Shown one piece after another: positions 8,762 to 17,264 of a stretch of DNA of 44,877 nt. This stretch comes from JAGGSN01 sp965603725 (lineage in GTDB: Bacteria > Zixibacteria > MSB-5A5 > UBA10806 > 4484-95), in NCBI GenBank assembly GCA_965603725.1, contig CBFDEC010000025.1, positions 1 to 44,877 on the forward strand, read 5' to 3'. The notes under the pieces are model-generated. The model had not been told where the DNA came from, did not search any database, and was given only the letters and a program-made list of their open reading frames with translations. The first letter of the stretch is position 1; each line of letters opens with the position of its first letter. The position numbers were made by a program, and so were the translations under genes.

Positions 8762-10000
8762 ATGAAAATAAATATATGGATTGTATTGGCTATCGTCATA
8801 ATGCTGATTTTAGCCATGTCCTGCGGTGATGAGGAATCAAAATTTCCGACTGAACCTCAATCGGCATCGGGAATAACAAATGCCTCGGGCGAAGTTCAGC
8901 TTGATCTTGGCAGCCATATTGTCACAATCGAAACGGTCAATGAAAACGGCAGCGCAGTGAGCAATATGAATGTGAGCGCTTATCTTCTACAGAATTTTCT
9001 TTCGGTATATGCCAGCGGCGATGATTCCTATTACCCGGGTTTCACGTATATCCCTTACGGTTCATTGCCGGGTACAGAAGAAACATATTATGCACCCCGG
9101 CCCGCCACACCTCAAACCCCCGAGGGGATCATGACTGTTGAAACGAGTTTTGAACTGACTCTCCACAGCATAGATAGAGACATTTATTCTTTCAGTGATG
9201 AGCCTTTGGAAAACGAAGATGTTTACAACGATGACTGGATAGATAAAGTCTCCAGAACCGGCACGCTTCAGGAGGTGTACAATTTGGCTGATACGATAAG
9301 CTGGGAAGGCGGAATATTTATCCGGATTTCAAACGGCGTGGCCAGCTTAACCAATGCCGAAGTGCAGACAGTTTCATTGCCTTTAGGACGAATTGCAGAT
9401 TTTCCTACCTTTGCTGTGCTGCTGGGGCTGGAATTCCACATTTTCGACGAGGATACCCTGACTTTTAATACAATAACTTTCGATAGCGAAAACCTGCCGG
9501 TAATAGAGATCGATGAAATAACGATGGTCGAGGGTAGTTTCTTTGCCCAGTTCACTCTCACCTGGGATGAAAATCCGAGCGATCTGGATTCTCATTTATG
9601 GACGCCCGAAATTGAGGACTCCAGTTATCATATTGTTTATTACAGCAAGGGAGACGCTGATGTGGCCCCATATGCTTTCCTTGATGTTGATGATGTCACC
9701 AGTTATGGGCCCGAACATATTGCCATCTACCAGGCATTTTCGGGAGATTATACCTATGCCGTCAAACATTATTCCGGAAGCAGCGATATCCCCAACTCCG
9801 GCGCAGAAGTATCCTTGCTTAAACCGGATCGTTCGGTGCTGAAATTTACTCCACCCGATACGACTGCCCAAACGGGATATTTCTGGCATGTTTGCAAAAT
9901 CGATGGCGCATCAGGAACGGTCACCACGATTAATATCATTTCGCCAAATCCGCCATTCCCCGATGTTATGGTAAACAGAGCGCCTGAAAAAAATTATTAA
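8762..10000 (+). CDS. YfaP/DUF2135-like lipoprotein
   Basis: A 412-residue predicted lipoprotein. The N-terminus is a hydrophobic signal (about residues 5-19) ending in a lipobox-like AMSC with Cys about 21, then an acidic, disordered start of the mature chain. The C-terminal third (about 255-400) resembles the YfaP/DUF2135 beta-sandwich: LTWDENPSDLDSHLW, then SYGPEHIAIY, then a tyrosine-rich strand typical of this surface/extracellular family. The middle part is not recognised. It is likely anchored in the outer or inner membrane facing out. The gene stands alone between a divergent promoter region and a good terminator at 10028. Function unknown. Confidence 0.7.
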   Translation: MKINIWIVLAIVIMLILAMSCGDEESKFPTEPQSASGITNASGEVQLDLGSHIVTIETVNENGSAVSNMNVSAYLLQNFLSVYASGDDSYYPGFTYIPYGSLPGTEETYYAPRPATPQTPEGIMTVETSFELTLHSIDRDIYSFSDEPLENEDVYNDDWIDKVSRTGTLQEVYNLADTISWEGGIFIRISNGVASLTNAEVQTVSLPLGRIADFPTFAVLLGLEFHIFDEDTLTFNTITFDSENLPVIEIDEITMVEGSFFAQFTLTWDENPSDLDSHLWTPEIEDSSYHIVYYSKGDADVAPYAFLDVDDVTSYGPEHIAIYQAFSGDYTYAVKHYSGSSDIPNSGAEVSLLKPDRSVLKFTPPDTTAQTGYFWHVCKIDGASGTVTTINIISPNPPFPDVMVNRAPEKNY

Positions 10001-10027
10001 GGCCATCCAGAAAATCTGATTAATATG

Positions 10028-10061
10028 GCCTCGGGGACGATAGTCCTCCGAGGCTTTTTTT
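10028..10061 (+). terminator. Rho-independent terminator of the lipoprotein gene
   Basis: GCCTCGGGGAC pairs with GTCCTCCGAGGC around a GATA loop with one bulged base, followed immediately by seven T. It lies 28 bp after the lipoprotein stop codon. Confidence 0.9.
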
Positions 10062-10181
10062 ATTGATTGCCATAAATATTATCAGGGGGATTAAAAAACA
10101 TGTTGCCGGCTATAACAATTTTATGTTAAATTTCACTATATATAAATATTACCGGCAAATTAGACTTATCAAGGAGGTAGT

Positions 10182-10751
10182 ATGAAAATAACATTACCAT
10201 TAATGGTAATTGTATTAACAGTTGCTATAGCTGTGACGGCGATCTGCCAGCAAGAAAATATAACCATAATCGAGGAGCCAGAAATGCAAACGATTGATAT
10301 AAAAACCTCGGCATTTTCCGAGGGCGAAATTATTCCGGTTAAATACACCTGTGATAGTCTGGATGTATCGGTTCCCTTAGTCTGGTCGGCGCCGCCGGAG
10401 GGAACCGTATCATTTGCCTTGATCTGCGATGACCCCGACGCACCGATGGGAACCTGGGTTCACTGGGTGCTATTCAATATACCAGCAAATATCACCGAGT
10501 TGCCGGAGGGAATATCGATAGCGGATGATTCAAGCTTCGCCAGCGCGGTTGAGGGAAAAAACGATTTCGGGAAAACTGAATATGGCGGTCCCTGTCCGCC
10601 ACGGGGTCCGGCTCACCGCTACTATTTCAAAATCTATGCCCTTGACACGATGCTTGACCTTGATAAGAAAGCCGACAAAGCCGATGTCGAAAAGGCTATG
10701 AAAGGTCATATCCTGGCGCAGGGTCAGATTATGGGAAAATATAAGAGGTAG
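10182..10751 (+). CDS. Secreted YbhB/YbcL family (PEBP, Raf kinase inhibitor-like) protein
   Basis: A 189-residue phosphatidylethanolamine-binding-protein fold. A signal peptide (about residues 1-21, cut near AICQQ) directs export. Family signatures are CDDPDAPMGTWVHW (about 86-99), forming the anion pocket, and GGPCPPRGPAHRYYF (about 134-148). The start ATG follows a textbook AAGGAGG. Bacterial members have no firmly established biochemical role; lipid or small anion binding is assumed from eukaryotic relatives. It seems monocistronic. Confidence 0.92.
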   Translation: MKITLPLMVIVLTVAIAVTAICQQENITIIEEPEMQTIDIKTSAFSEGEIIPVKYTCDSLDVSVPLVWSAPPEGTVSFALICDDPDAPMGTWVHWVLFNIPANITELPEGISIADDSSFASAVEGKNDFGKTEYGGPCPPRGPAHRYYFKIYALDTMLDLDKKADKADVEKAMKGHILAQGQIMGKYKR

Positions 10752-10763
10752 GCTTTTATTTGG

Positions 10764-10808
10764 CCCGCAATATTCACAAAACCTAACATGTGCCGGTATC
10801 CGCCATAG
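10764..10808. repeat. Dispersed repeat family A, second copy
   Basis: Begins CCCGCAATATTCACAAAAC and continues through TAACATGTGCCGG to CCGCCATAG. It aligns with 5811-5856 in the same orientation with a handful of substitutions. Confidence 0.65.
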
Positions 10809-10911
10809 CCTGCATTATTCATAAACTTCTTGTTAGGTAAGAGGGTTTTAAGGATAATAAGAGATCAAATATTCCTGCTAATATCTGATTGTTTACGTTC
10901 TATAAAGTAAA

Positions 10912-10979
10912 GTAGGATAGACTTTCAGTCTGTCCGGACAGGTTGAAAATCCACAAGACCTTGACGGCCTGTCCTACTA
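10912..10979. repeat. Dispersed repeat family C, copy 1
   Basis: A 68-bp element flanked by GTAGGA/TCCTAC ends and containing nested dyads (GACTTTCAGTC; TGTCCGGACA). The reverse complement recurs at 20404-20490 with an insertion. The sequence is non-coding and looks like a palindromic intergenic element. Confidence 0.75.
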
Positions 10980-11115
10980 TTATCAATTGTTCCTGTAAAG
11001 AATGCAGAACAGCATGAAAACACTATGTATTTTTAATAACTTCTGTACATTTACTATTAATATATTGCTGTCTCTTCACTTTAAAACTGTTTTGAAAATA
11101 ATATTACTGATTTAT

Positions 11116-11180
11116 GAAGAATCCGCCATAGGCGGATTCTTCTCCCTGGTCTGCCGGAAGTAACTTCCGACAGCACAAAA
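11116..11180. repeat. Dispersed repeat families B and D
   Basis: 11116-11142 is a perfect 12-bp stem (GAAGAATCCGCC, ATA loop, GGCGGATTCTTC). 11153-11180 is a copy of the family B core GGAAGTAACTTCCGACAGCAC. The same pair of motifs, with a degenerate first part, occurs at 5840-5903, so the two travel together. Confidence 0.7.
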
Positions 11181-11203
11181 ATATAAGAGTAGGTTCTATT
11201 TGG

Positions 11204-11219
11204 GCGCTTTTAAAAGCGC
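11204..11219. repeat. Perfect 16-bp palindrome after lptB
   Basis: GCGCTTTTAAAAGCGC is fully self-complementary and lies 19 bp beyond the lptB stop codon. It could act in 3'-end formation for the minus-strand LPS operon, but no T-tract follows on that strand. Confidence 0.4.
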
Positions 11220-11238
11220 TAGGTGTTTGAGTTACTCT

Positions 11239-11964
11239 TCAATTCAGCCGAAATTTCTCGCCTAAATATATCTCACGCGTTTCGGGATCGTTGGCTAAGA
11301 ACTCGGAGGTGCCGGATTTTAGGATGTTGCCCTCGAAAATGATATACGCCCGATCGGTTATCGAGAGTGTTTCGCGTACATTGTGGTCGGTTACCAGGAT
11401 GCCCAGCCCTTTCTCTTTCAGGCGGTAAATGATTTTTTGTATCTCCTCGACCGTTATCGGGTCGATACCGGAGAATGGCTCATCCAGCAGGATAAATTTC
11501 GGTTCGGTGACAAGCGCCCGGGCAATCTCCACCCGCCGCCTCTCGCCGCCGGAGAGGTTGTATCCCATTGAATCGGCTATATGTTCGATATCGAGGTCAG
11601 AAAGTAGCCGGGTCAGTTTTTCCTTGCGCCGGGCATTTGTCAGGGGCAAATACTCAAGTATCGCCATGATATTCTGACTGACCGTCATTTTGCGGAAAAT
11701 CGAGGGTTCCTGGGGAAGGTAGCCGATTCCCTCACGCGCCCGGCGGTACATGGCAAGTTTGGTAATGTCTCTATTATCAAAAAGCACTCGTCCGCCGTTG
11801 GCTTTAATTAAACCGGTGATCATATAAAAAGTAGTGGTCTTGCCGGCGCCATTGGGACCGAGCAGGCCGACAATCTCGCCGGAACTGACATAGATCGAAA
11901 CCCCGTTCACAACAGTCCGTCTGCGGTAAATCTTAACCAGATTGTCTGAGGCAAGAGTTGTCAT
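11239..11964 (-). CDS. lptB: LPS export ABC transporter ATP-binding protein LptB
   Basis: Cytoplasmic ATPase of the LptB2FGC complex that extracts LPS from the inner membrane and drives it to the cell surface. The 241-residue sequence has Walker A GPNGAGKTT (about residues 35-43), signature LSGGERRRVEIARAL (about 138-152), Walker B ILLDEP (about 157-162) and the H-loop TDHNV (about 193-197). Length is standard. Its ATG overlaps the lptC stop (ATGA at 11961-11964), so translation is coupled. LptF/G are not in the window. Confidence 0.96.
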   Translation of the reverse strand: MTTLASDNLVKIYRRRTVVNGVSIYVSSGEIVGLLGPNGAGKTTTFYMITGLIKANGGRVLFDNRDITKLAMYRRAREGIGYLPQEPSIFRKMTVSQNIMAILEYLPLTNARRKEKLTRLLSDLDIEHIADSMGYNLSGGERRRVEIARALVTEPKFILLDEPFSGIDPITVEEIQKIIYRLKEKGLGILVTDHNVRETLSITDRAYIIFEGNILKSGTSEFLANDPETREIYLGEKFRLN

Positions 11965-12533
11965 TGTTGGTCGAGGTTTTCCTTATCGGTTTCCTGTATA
12001 TCCATAACTTTTCCGGAGACATCGCTTAAAATCTCTATTACTTCAAGGTTACGGTCGGTCTTCAAGCCATATCCGGTCATGATATTGCCGTCAGCCTGCT
12101 CAATCTCGACATAATCCGCTGTAGTAATCAGCTCGGTTTGCGGATTCCAGAACAGCGATTGTGTCCTGAGCACAGTTGAGTCTTTGTTGACAGCTACTAC
12201 ATTGCCGAACACCGCAATTTCTTCTGTCTTCTCATGGATCAGTCCTCTGTCGGCGTTTAAAGTGGAACGAACAACGCCGAGCTTATCATAGAAAATAACT
12301 TTCACATTTTTAGCCTCGGTCGAATCGTTCTTCTCCCAGCGATCAATATGTTCAGCCTCAATTGCTACGTTTTGTCGTCCGTCCTTAGTGAGCACAATAG
12401 TGGCATCATTAAGACGGGTATCCGGAAAGTTGTTGTCGCTATCTTTAACCTGCGGAGTCTCGGTTTTTGTGCATGAAGTCATAGCAGATAAAATTATAAT
12501 CAGGATTAGTCTACTGATATTATAAAAAGTCAT
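11961..12533 (-). CDS. lptC: LPS export protein LptC, predicted lipoprotein form
   Basis: Bitopic or lipid-anchored periplasmic partner that receives LPS from LptB2FG and passes it to LptA. I choose the ATG at 12533 because it forms an ATGA overlap with the lpxL stop; a longer frame to 12572 exists but would extend 42 nt into lpxL. The resulting 190-residue protein starts with a hydrophobic signal ending in SAMTSC, which looks like a lipobox, where E. coli LptC keeps an uncleaved transmembrane helix. The rest is a beta-rich LptC/OstA-like domain (for example KNVKVIFYDKLGVV and repeats of 'TADYVEIEQADG' type). Family assignment relies on this pattern and on the lptB neighbour. Confidence 0.85.
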   Translation of the reverse strand: MTFYNISRLILIIILSAMTSCTKTETPQVKDSDNNFPDTRLNDATIVLTKDGRQNVAIEAEHIDRWEKNDSTEAKNVKVIFYDKLGVVRSTLNADRGLIHEKTEEIAVFGNVVAVNKDSTVLRTQSLFWNPQTELITTADYVEIEQADGNIMTGYGLKTDRNLEVIEILSDVSGKVMDIQETDKENLDQQ

Positions 12534-13429
12534 GCCGACATCTCTTCTTCTTCCGGCGGTCTTGTCCGCCACCGCTTATGTATCCAGACCCACTGGATGG
12601 GATCGTGTTTTATCAGTTCCTCTAAAGCTTTATTACATTTTATCAGGGCGTTTATGATATCCTGTTCTTTATCATCGGTCCATTCGAGTTCAAGCGCCGG
12701 CAGTATCTTCATAAAATAGCTGTCGTCAGGTTTACGGTAAATCGCCATGGGCACTACCGGCGTACCGCTTTTACGAGCGATATACATGGGACCGGCGGCT
12801 GTTAGAGCTTTTTTACCGAAAAAATCGACGAAATACCCGCTGACTTTATGCGAGTCCTGGTCTAAAAGCACCCCCAGGGCGCGGCCATCATGCAGCGCTT
12901 TTATAATTGTTTTTACGGAAGAGTCGGTGGAAATGTTCTGAATATTGAAATGCTTCCTCTGGGCAACCAGCATTCCATCCAATCTTTCATCATATACCTT
13001 GCGGCCGATGACCGAACACCTATAGCCTTTATAGTAAGAAAACCAGGCCGCTATGAGTTCGAAATTGCCGATATGGCCGGTCAGCGCTATCACGCCCTTA
13101 CCCTGATTATAAGCCGAGTCGAAATTTTCAAGCCCCTCGACCTCGACAATTGATCCCAGATATTCCTTCGACCAGTTTTTCATCCGGACAACGTCAACAA
13201 GATTTTTGGCCATCATTTCGAAACAGGCGCGAACATGCGCCTTAAGGTTATCGCCTTTTAGCCCGAGGGCAAACTCCATCTGGGATTGGGCAATATCTCT
13301 ATCTTTGAACAGGGAAAGGTACAACACCTCGCCTATAAACCCGCCCAGCATAATAGCCAGCTTCCGCGGCAGGATGTTAAAGATATGGATCAAGGCTATC
13401 GAAATGTAATATATTATATCGTTTTTCAA
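12530..13429 (-). CDS. lpxL: Lipid A biosynthesis acyltransferase (LpxL/HtrB family)
   Basis: Transfers a secondary acyl chain to KDO2-lipid IVA at the inner membrane. The 299-residue protein has an N-terminal membrane anchor and the HxxxxE/D catalytic motif in GHIGNFE (about residues 118-124). Conserved downstream blocks are VIGRKVYDERLD, LDQDSH and the closing 'PIQWVWIHKRW'. The start is TTG in a TTGA overlap with the upstream kdsD stop. The position in a kdsC-kdsD-lpxL-lptC-lptB operon fits a KDO-dependent late acyltransferase. LpxL versus LpxM or LpxP specificity cannot be told. Confidence 0.92.
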   Translation of the reverse strand: MKNDIIYYISIALIHIFNILPRKLAIMLGGFIGEVLYLSLFKDRDIAQSQMEFALGLKGDNLKAHVRACFEMMAKNLVDVVRMKNWSKEYLGSIVEVEGLENFDSAYNQGKGVIALTGHIGNFELIAAWFSYYKGYRCSVIGRKVYDERLDGMLVAQRKHFNIQNISTDSSVKTIIKALHDGRALGVLLDQDSHKVSGYFVDFFGKKALTAAGPMYIARKSGTPVVPMAIYRKPDDSYFMKILPALELEWTDDKEQDIINALIKCNKALEELIKHDPIQWVWIHKRWRTRPPEEEEMSA

Positions 13430-14379
13430 ACTACTTTCGCCTGCAAAATATCATGCATATGCAATAGGCCGATAATCTTGTTCTTGCTGTCTGTAATCAC
13501 TATACTGGTGATTTTATATTTTTCCATCTGGTTTAAAGCCTCTATTGCAAGTTTATCCTCACTCATTGTTTTCGGTTTTCTGGTCATAACGTTGGCGGTT
13601 ATAAGCTCTTCCAGTTTGCCTTTTTTTTCAATCGCCCGGCGAAGGTCGCCGTCGGTGACTATACCAACCAGCTTGCCTTTTTTATCGACAACACAGGACA
13701 CCCCGAGTCGTTTGCCGGTAATTTCTAAGACTAATTCTGAAAATGGCGTTTCCGCCCGGACCATGGGTATTGCATCACCGGTAGTCATAATCTGTTTTAC
13801 TTTAATAAGGCTGCGTCCCAGAATACCGCCAGGATGGAATACTGCAAAGTCTTCCGGCGTAAAACCCCTGTTATCTAACAGCGCCATGGCTAAGGCGTCT
13901 CCCATAACCATAGCCGCAGTTGTGGAGGATGTTGGCACCAAGTTTATCGGGCAGGCTTCAGAGGAAACCGAAACATCGAGAACCGCATCAGCATCTTTGG
14001 CCAGTAAGGAGTTCTTATCGCCGACCAGAGCGATAATTGGAATCATTAACCGCTTGAATAATGGCAGGATTTTGATAATTTCCTCGGTGTCGCCTGATTT
14101 GCTGATGGCGATTAATAAGTCATCGCCGCGGACCACGCCAAGATCGCCATGAATCCCCTCCGCCGGGTGAAAGAAGAAAGCCGAAATACCAATAGATGAA
14201 AAAGTAGAGGCCAGTTTCTTGGCGATGATTCCGGACTTGCCGATTCCGGTGACAATTACTCTGCCGCTTGTTTGCTCAATTAGTTCAACCGCTTTAATAA
14301 AATTATCATCGAGTTTGTCTGCCAAAGCGGCAATTGCTTTAGCCTCGGTTTTTATTGTTTTTTTTGCCTTATCAAGCAA
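13426..14379 (-). CDS. kdsD: Arabinose-5-phosphate isomerase (KpsF/GutQ/KdsD)
   Basis: Converts ribulose 5-phosphate to arabinose 5-phosphate, the first step of KDO synthesis. The 317-residue protein has an N-terminal SIS sugar-isomerase domain (GIGKSGIIAKK about residues 45-55, HPAEGIHGDLG about 77-87, then the CPINLVPTSSTTA block) and a C-terminal pair of CBS domains (about 200-317, ending LLHMHDIL). The start is TTG, preceded by a GAGGAAG ribosome-binding site, overlapping the kdsC stop by 8 nt. Typical length and architecture. Confidence 0.95.
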   Translation of the reverse strand: MLDKAKKTIKTEAKAIAALADKLDDNFIKAVELIEQTSGRVIVTGIGKSGIIAKKLASTFSSIGISAFFFHPAEGIHGDLGVVRGDDLLIAISKSGDTEEIIKILPLFKRLMIPIIALVGDKNSLLAKDADAVLDVSVSSEACPINLVPTSSTTAAMVMGDALAMALLDNRGFTPEDFAVFHPGGILGRSLIKVKQIMTTGDAIPMVRAETPFSELVLEITGKRLGVSCVVDKKGKLVGIVTDGDLRRAIEKKGKLEELITANVMTRKPKTMSEDKLAIEALNQMEKYKITSIVITDSKNKIIGLLHMHDILQAKVV

Positions 14380-14887
14380 GACGTTCTTCCTCTTTTACTC
14401 CAATAGCATCCATGATTAAATCGAGCGCCTCACGGGCGGCGCCGAACCCACCATCTTTTCTGGTAATGTAATCAGCCTCTGCCAGTACTGATTTCGGGCT
14501 TTCGGGCACAGCGAAGGCTAAGCCGCATTGCTTCATCACCCCGAGATCGACCAGGTCGTTGCCCATAAACGCAATATTTTCATCAGCAAGATTATACTTT
14601 GTTTTCAGCCTGTTGTAAAACTCGAGTTTATTAATCGGCTCAGCAAAAACATCATCAATATCCAGCTCCCGGGCGCGTTCGAGTGTCGCCTGTGATGGCC
14701 GTCCGGATAGAAATGCTGTCCGAACACCGTTCTTTTTGGCAATATATATACCAAGGCCATCGGCAATGCAGAACCGTTTGAATTCGCAGCCCTCCGGTCC
14801 GATGAAAACAGTATTATCAGTAAGAACGCCGTCAACATCAAAAATGACCAGCTTGATTTTTTGTAATTTAGTCGTTAAATCATTCAC
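14372..14887 (-). CDS. kdsC: 3-deoxy-D-manno-octulosonate 8-phosphate phosphatase KdsC
   Basis: Haloacid-dehalogenase superfamily phosphatase that removes phosphate from KDO-8-P. The 171-residue chain carries motif I DVDGVLTD (about residues 17-24), motif II LSGRPS (about 59-64) and motif III with GNDLVDLGVMKQCGLAFAV (about 118-136). Size is right for this tetrameric cap-less HAD group. It starts with GTG after an AAGGAA site. It is the first visible gene of the LPS operon and is divergent from the histidine kinase. Confidence 0.94.
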   Translation of the reverse strand: MNDLTTKLQKIKLVIFDVDGVLTDNTVFIGPEGCEFKRFCIADGLGIYIAKKNGVRTAFLSGRPSQATLERARELDIDDVFAEPINKLEFYNRLKTKYNLADENIAFMGNDLVDLGVMKQCGLAFAVPESPKSVLAEADYITRKDGGFGAAREALDLIMDAIGVKEEERLA

Positions 14888-14917
14888 ATGACCATTCCTT
14901 TCGCAAAATAGAAGGTA

Positions 14918-15094
14918 TTGCCGGATTTTAATTTAGTCAAGCAAAAGAAAGAGGTCGAAAATAAAATTAGCCATATCAAGCAGAACTTATGGCTAATGTT
15001 TAATGAACATAATACCGAAGTTGCTTGCAAAGAATCCATTAGCGGTAAAACTGCAGTCACATTTTACTATTTTGATGAATTTAAAAAATCTTAA
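14918..15094 (+). CDS. Possible small ORF or gene remnant (58 codons)
   Basis: A short open frame from a TTG at 14918 to TAA at 15092 in the divergent kdsC/kinase gap. Its predicted sequence is protein-like: a lysine/glutamate-rich helix, then HIKQNLWLMFNEHN and a beta-like GKTAVTFYYFDEF. The frame has no well-spaced ribosome-binding site and I do not recognise a family. It may be the tail of a decayed gene or chance. Confidence 0.25.
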   Translation: MPDFNLVKQKKEVENKISHIKQNLWLMFNEHNTEVACKESISGKTAVTFYYFDEFKKS

Positions 15095-15170
15095 GAAATT
15101 CGTATAAATACCGATAAGAAAAAGTACAAAGCCTGGTACATTTATACTAAAGGAGTAGAGGGGTATAGTA

Positions 15171-17264
15171 GTGAATCAAGTCAAAGCAGAGAACTTGAAA
15201 ATCCCATATAAGCACACAGAAAAATTTCCTAACGAGAAACTTCAAAACATTCAAAATCTGCCATTAGAAGATATCATAAAGTTGGTTGAAGAATTGTATG
15301 TTCATAATATCGAACTGGAAGAACAGAATGAAAATCTTCATAAGGCACAATCGGAACTAACAGAATCACGGGACAGGCTTTCTGATCTGTTCGATTTTGC
15401 CCCCATTGGATATTTCATTCTTGATCAAAAAGGTTTGATAAGAAAAGTAAATATTACCGCTGCCAATCTGCTAGGCATTGAAAAAGAGAGCTTAATTAAA
15501 GTTGAGTTTTCTCGAATAGTGGTTCCGGATTTTCATAACATATTCCATCATCACCAGCAAGAAGTACTAAAAACCAGGTCTAAGCAAAACTGTGAGCTTA
15601 AGCTCATAAGAAAAGACGGAATGCATTTTGACGCCCGCATGGAAAGTGTCATTGTGTGCGACAAAGGAAGCAATTGTAATCAGTTTCGGACATCGGTAAT
15701 AGATATCACCGAGCGCAAACAGGCCCGGCAAGCGCTTCAAGAGTCGGAAAAAAACTATCAGGAATTGTTTAATTCAGTGATGGAAGGAATCGGCATTGTT
15801 GACGAGAATGAAATTATCAGGTTTTGCAATCCCGCCTATGCTAAAATCTTTGATAAAGAATCCGCCGCTGATTTAATCGATAAATGCATTCTGGAATTTA
15901 TCCCCGAAGACCAGAAAGAAATATTTTATGCCGAAACCGAAAAAAGTAAGAATAGACTGAGTTCTCAGTATGAATTGTCAATATTAACTACCAGGGGCAA
16001 TATAAAAAACATCTTGCTTTCAGTCACTCCGAGATTTGGTTCTGGTAATAATAATCATATTGGATCTTTCATTACGATGATTGATATAACTGAGACTAAA
16101 CAGCTTCAGAAGATCATTTCACGAGCCCAGCGGCTGGAGACCGCCGGCAAGATTGCCGGGCAGGTCGCTCACGATTTCAACAACCTGCTGGGTCCGCTGG
16201 TAGCCTACCCTGATTTCATAAAAAATGAACTTCCGGAGAACCACCCGGTAATCCCCTTAATTGACGATATCAAGAAAGCCGCTGACCAGATGGCTGAAAT
16301 CAATCAGCAGTTGCTCACTTTGGGCAGAAGGGGACATTATAAACTGAAGCCATTAAATATAAATGAAATAATAAAACAGGTAAAAAGAGATATTGAACAA
16401 GCGCCGGATACGGTGGTAATCGAAACGGATCTGTGTAAAAACCTGATGAACATAAAAGGCGGAGCCTCGCAAATCTATAGATTGGTCTCCAACATTGTAA
16501 ACAATGCTCTTGATGCCATGGAGCACACGGGCCAACTGGCAATCAAGACAGAAAACTATTATATTGATACTATGGAGGGTAAATACGGACTGGTTCCAAA
16601 AGGCGAATATGTCAAGCTGACGATTTCAGATACAGGTTGCGGTATCTTCAGGGAAATACAATCGAAAATATTCGATCCGTTTTTTACCACTAAAACCACC
16701 GATAAGAAAAAAGGATCGGGGTTAGGTTTAAGCGTGGTCGATGCAGTGTTAAAAGACCATGAAGGGTATATAGATTTTGACAGTACAATCGGTGAGGGAA
16801 CGTCATTTTATCTGTATTTCCCCATCACCCGCGACTTAATTGATATGTCTATCGATATAGAAATCGTCGGCGGAACGGAGAGCATCCTGGTTGTCGATGA
16901 CGACAGGATGCAGCATGAGGTTACATCCAGACTTCTAAGAGAACTGGGTTATAAAGCCACAACGGTAGAAAGCGGGGAGAAGGCGATCGAATTTTTGAAA
17001 AGTAATGCTCAAGACCTGCTTTTATTGAATATGACTATGTCACCTGGAATCGACGGCACGGAAACATACAGGTGGGCATTGGAGATTAATCCATCGCAAA
17101 GAGCGATCATTATTTCGGGCTATTCCGAAACAGATCGAGTCAGGGAGGCGCTGAATATGGGAGCCGGCGGGTATATCAGAAAACCGCTGACTCTTAAAAC
17201 AATCGCCCGGGCTGTGAGGAATGAATTAGATAGAGTTCCGGAACACGAATTAGTCTCACGTTGA
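15171..17264 (+). CDS. Hybrid sensor histidine kinase (PAS-PAS-HisKA-HATPase-REC) with altered receiver
   Basis: A 697-residue soluble sensor kinase. A coiled N-terminal segment (about residues 1-70) precedes two PAS domains (about 70-180 and 190-310). The H-box QVAHDFNNLL has H334 as the autophosphorylation site. The ATPase domain shows the N-box NIVNNALDAM, G1 box SDTGCGI and G2 GSGLGLSVV. A C-terminal receiver (about 571-690) keeps the acidic VDDD and the lysine of RKP (K671), but the phosphoacceptor position is Asn (N620 in LLLLNMTM) instead of Asp. No transmembrane helix is seen, so sensing is likely cytoplasmic. The start is GTG after a GAGGGG site. No response regulator is adjacent. 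Confidence 0.9.
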   Translation: MNQVKAENLKIPYKHTEKFPNEKLQNIQNLPLEDIIKLVEELYVHNIELEEQNENLHKAQSELTESRDRLSDLFDFAPIGYFILDQKGLIRKVNITAANLLGIEKESLIKVEFSRIVVPDFHNIFHHHQQEVLKTRSKQNCELKLIRKDGMHFDARMESVIVCDKGSNCNQFRTSVIDITERKQARQALQESEKNYQELFNSVMEGIGIVDENEIIRFCNPAYAKIFDKESAADLIDKCILEFIPEDQKEIFYAETEKSKNRLSSQYELSILTTRGNIKNILLSVTPRFGSGNNNHIGSFITMIDITETKQLQKIISRAQRLETAGKIAGQVAHDFNNLLGPLVAYPDFIKNELPENHPVIPLIDDIKKAADQMAEINQQLLTLGRRGHYKLKPLNINEIIKQVKRDIEQAPDTVVIETDLCKNLMNIKGGASQIYRLVSNIVNNALDAMEHTGQLAIKTENYYIDTMEGKYGLVPKGEYVKLTISDTGCGIFREIQSKIFDPFFTTKTTDKKKGSGLGLSVVDAVLKDHEGYIDFDSTIGEGTSFYLYFPITRDLIDMSIDIEIVGGTESILVVDDDRMQHEVTSRLLRELGYKATTVESGEKAIEFLKSNAQDLLLLNMTMSPGIDGTETYRWALEINPSQRAIIISGYSETDRVREALNMGAGGYIRKPLTLKTIARAVRNELDRVPEHELVSR

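Larger units (their letters stand above)
10752..11238. other. Repeat-rich intergenic region
   Basis: No gene is seen. It holds copies of three dispersed repeat families (10764-10808, 10912-10979, 11116-11180) and a perfect palindrome (11204-11219), with AT-rich sequence between. It separates the convergent PEBP gene and the lptB end of the LPS operon. Confidence 0.6.

Noticed and set aside
12533..12572. Longer N-terminus of LptC
   Set aside because: The ATG at 12533 forms an ATGA overlap with the lpxL stop and begins directly with the signal sequence; the extra 13 residues are charged and would precede it unnaturally.
13286..14152. 288-codon plus-strand frame across lpxL and kdsD
   Set aside because: It is antisense to two well-supported genes and its translation is low-complexity, so it is a shadow frame.
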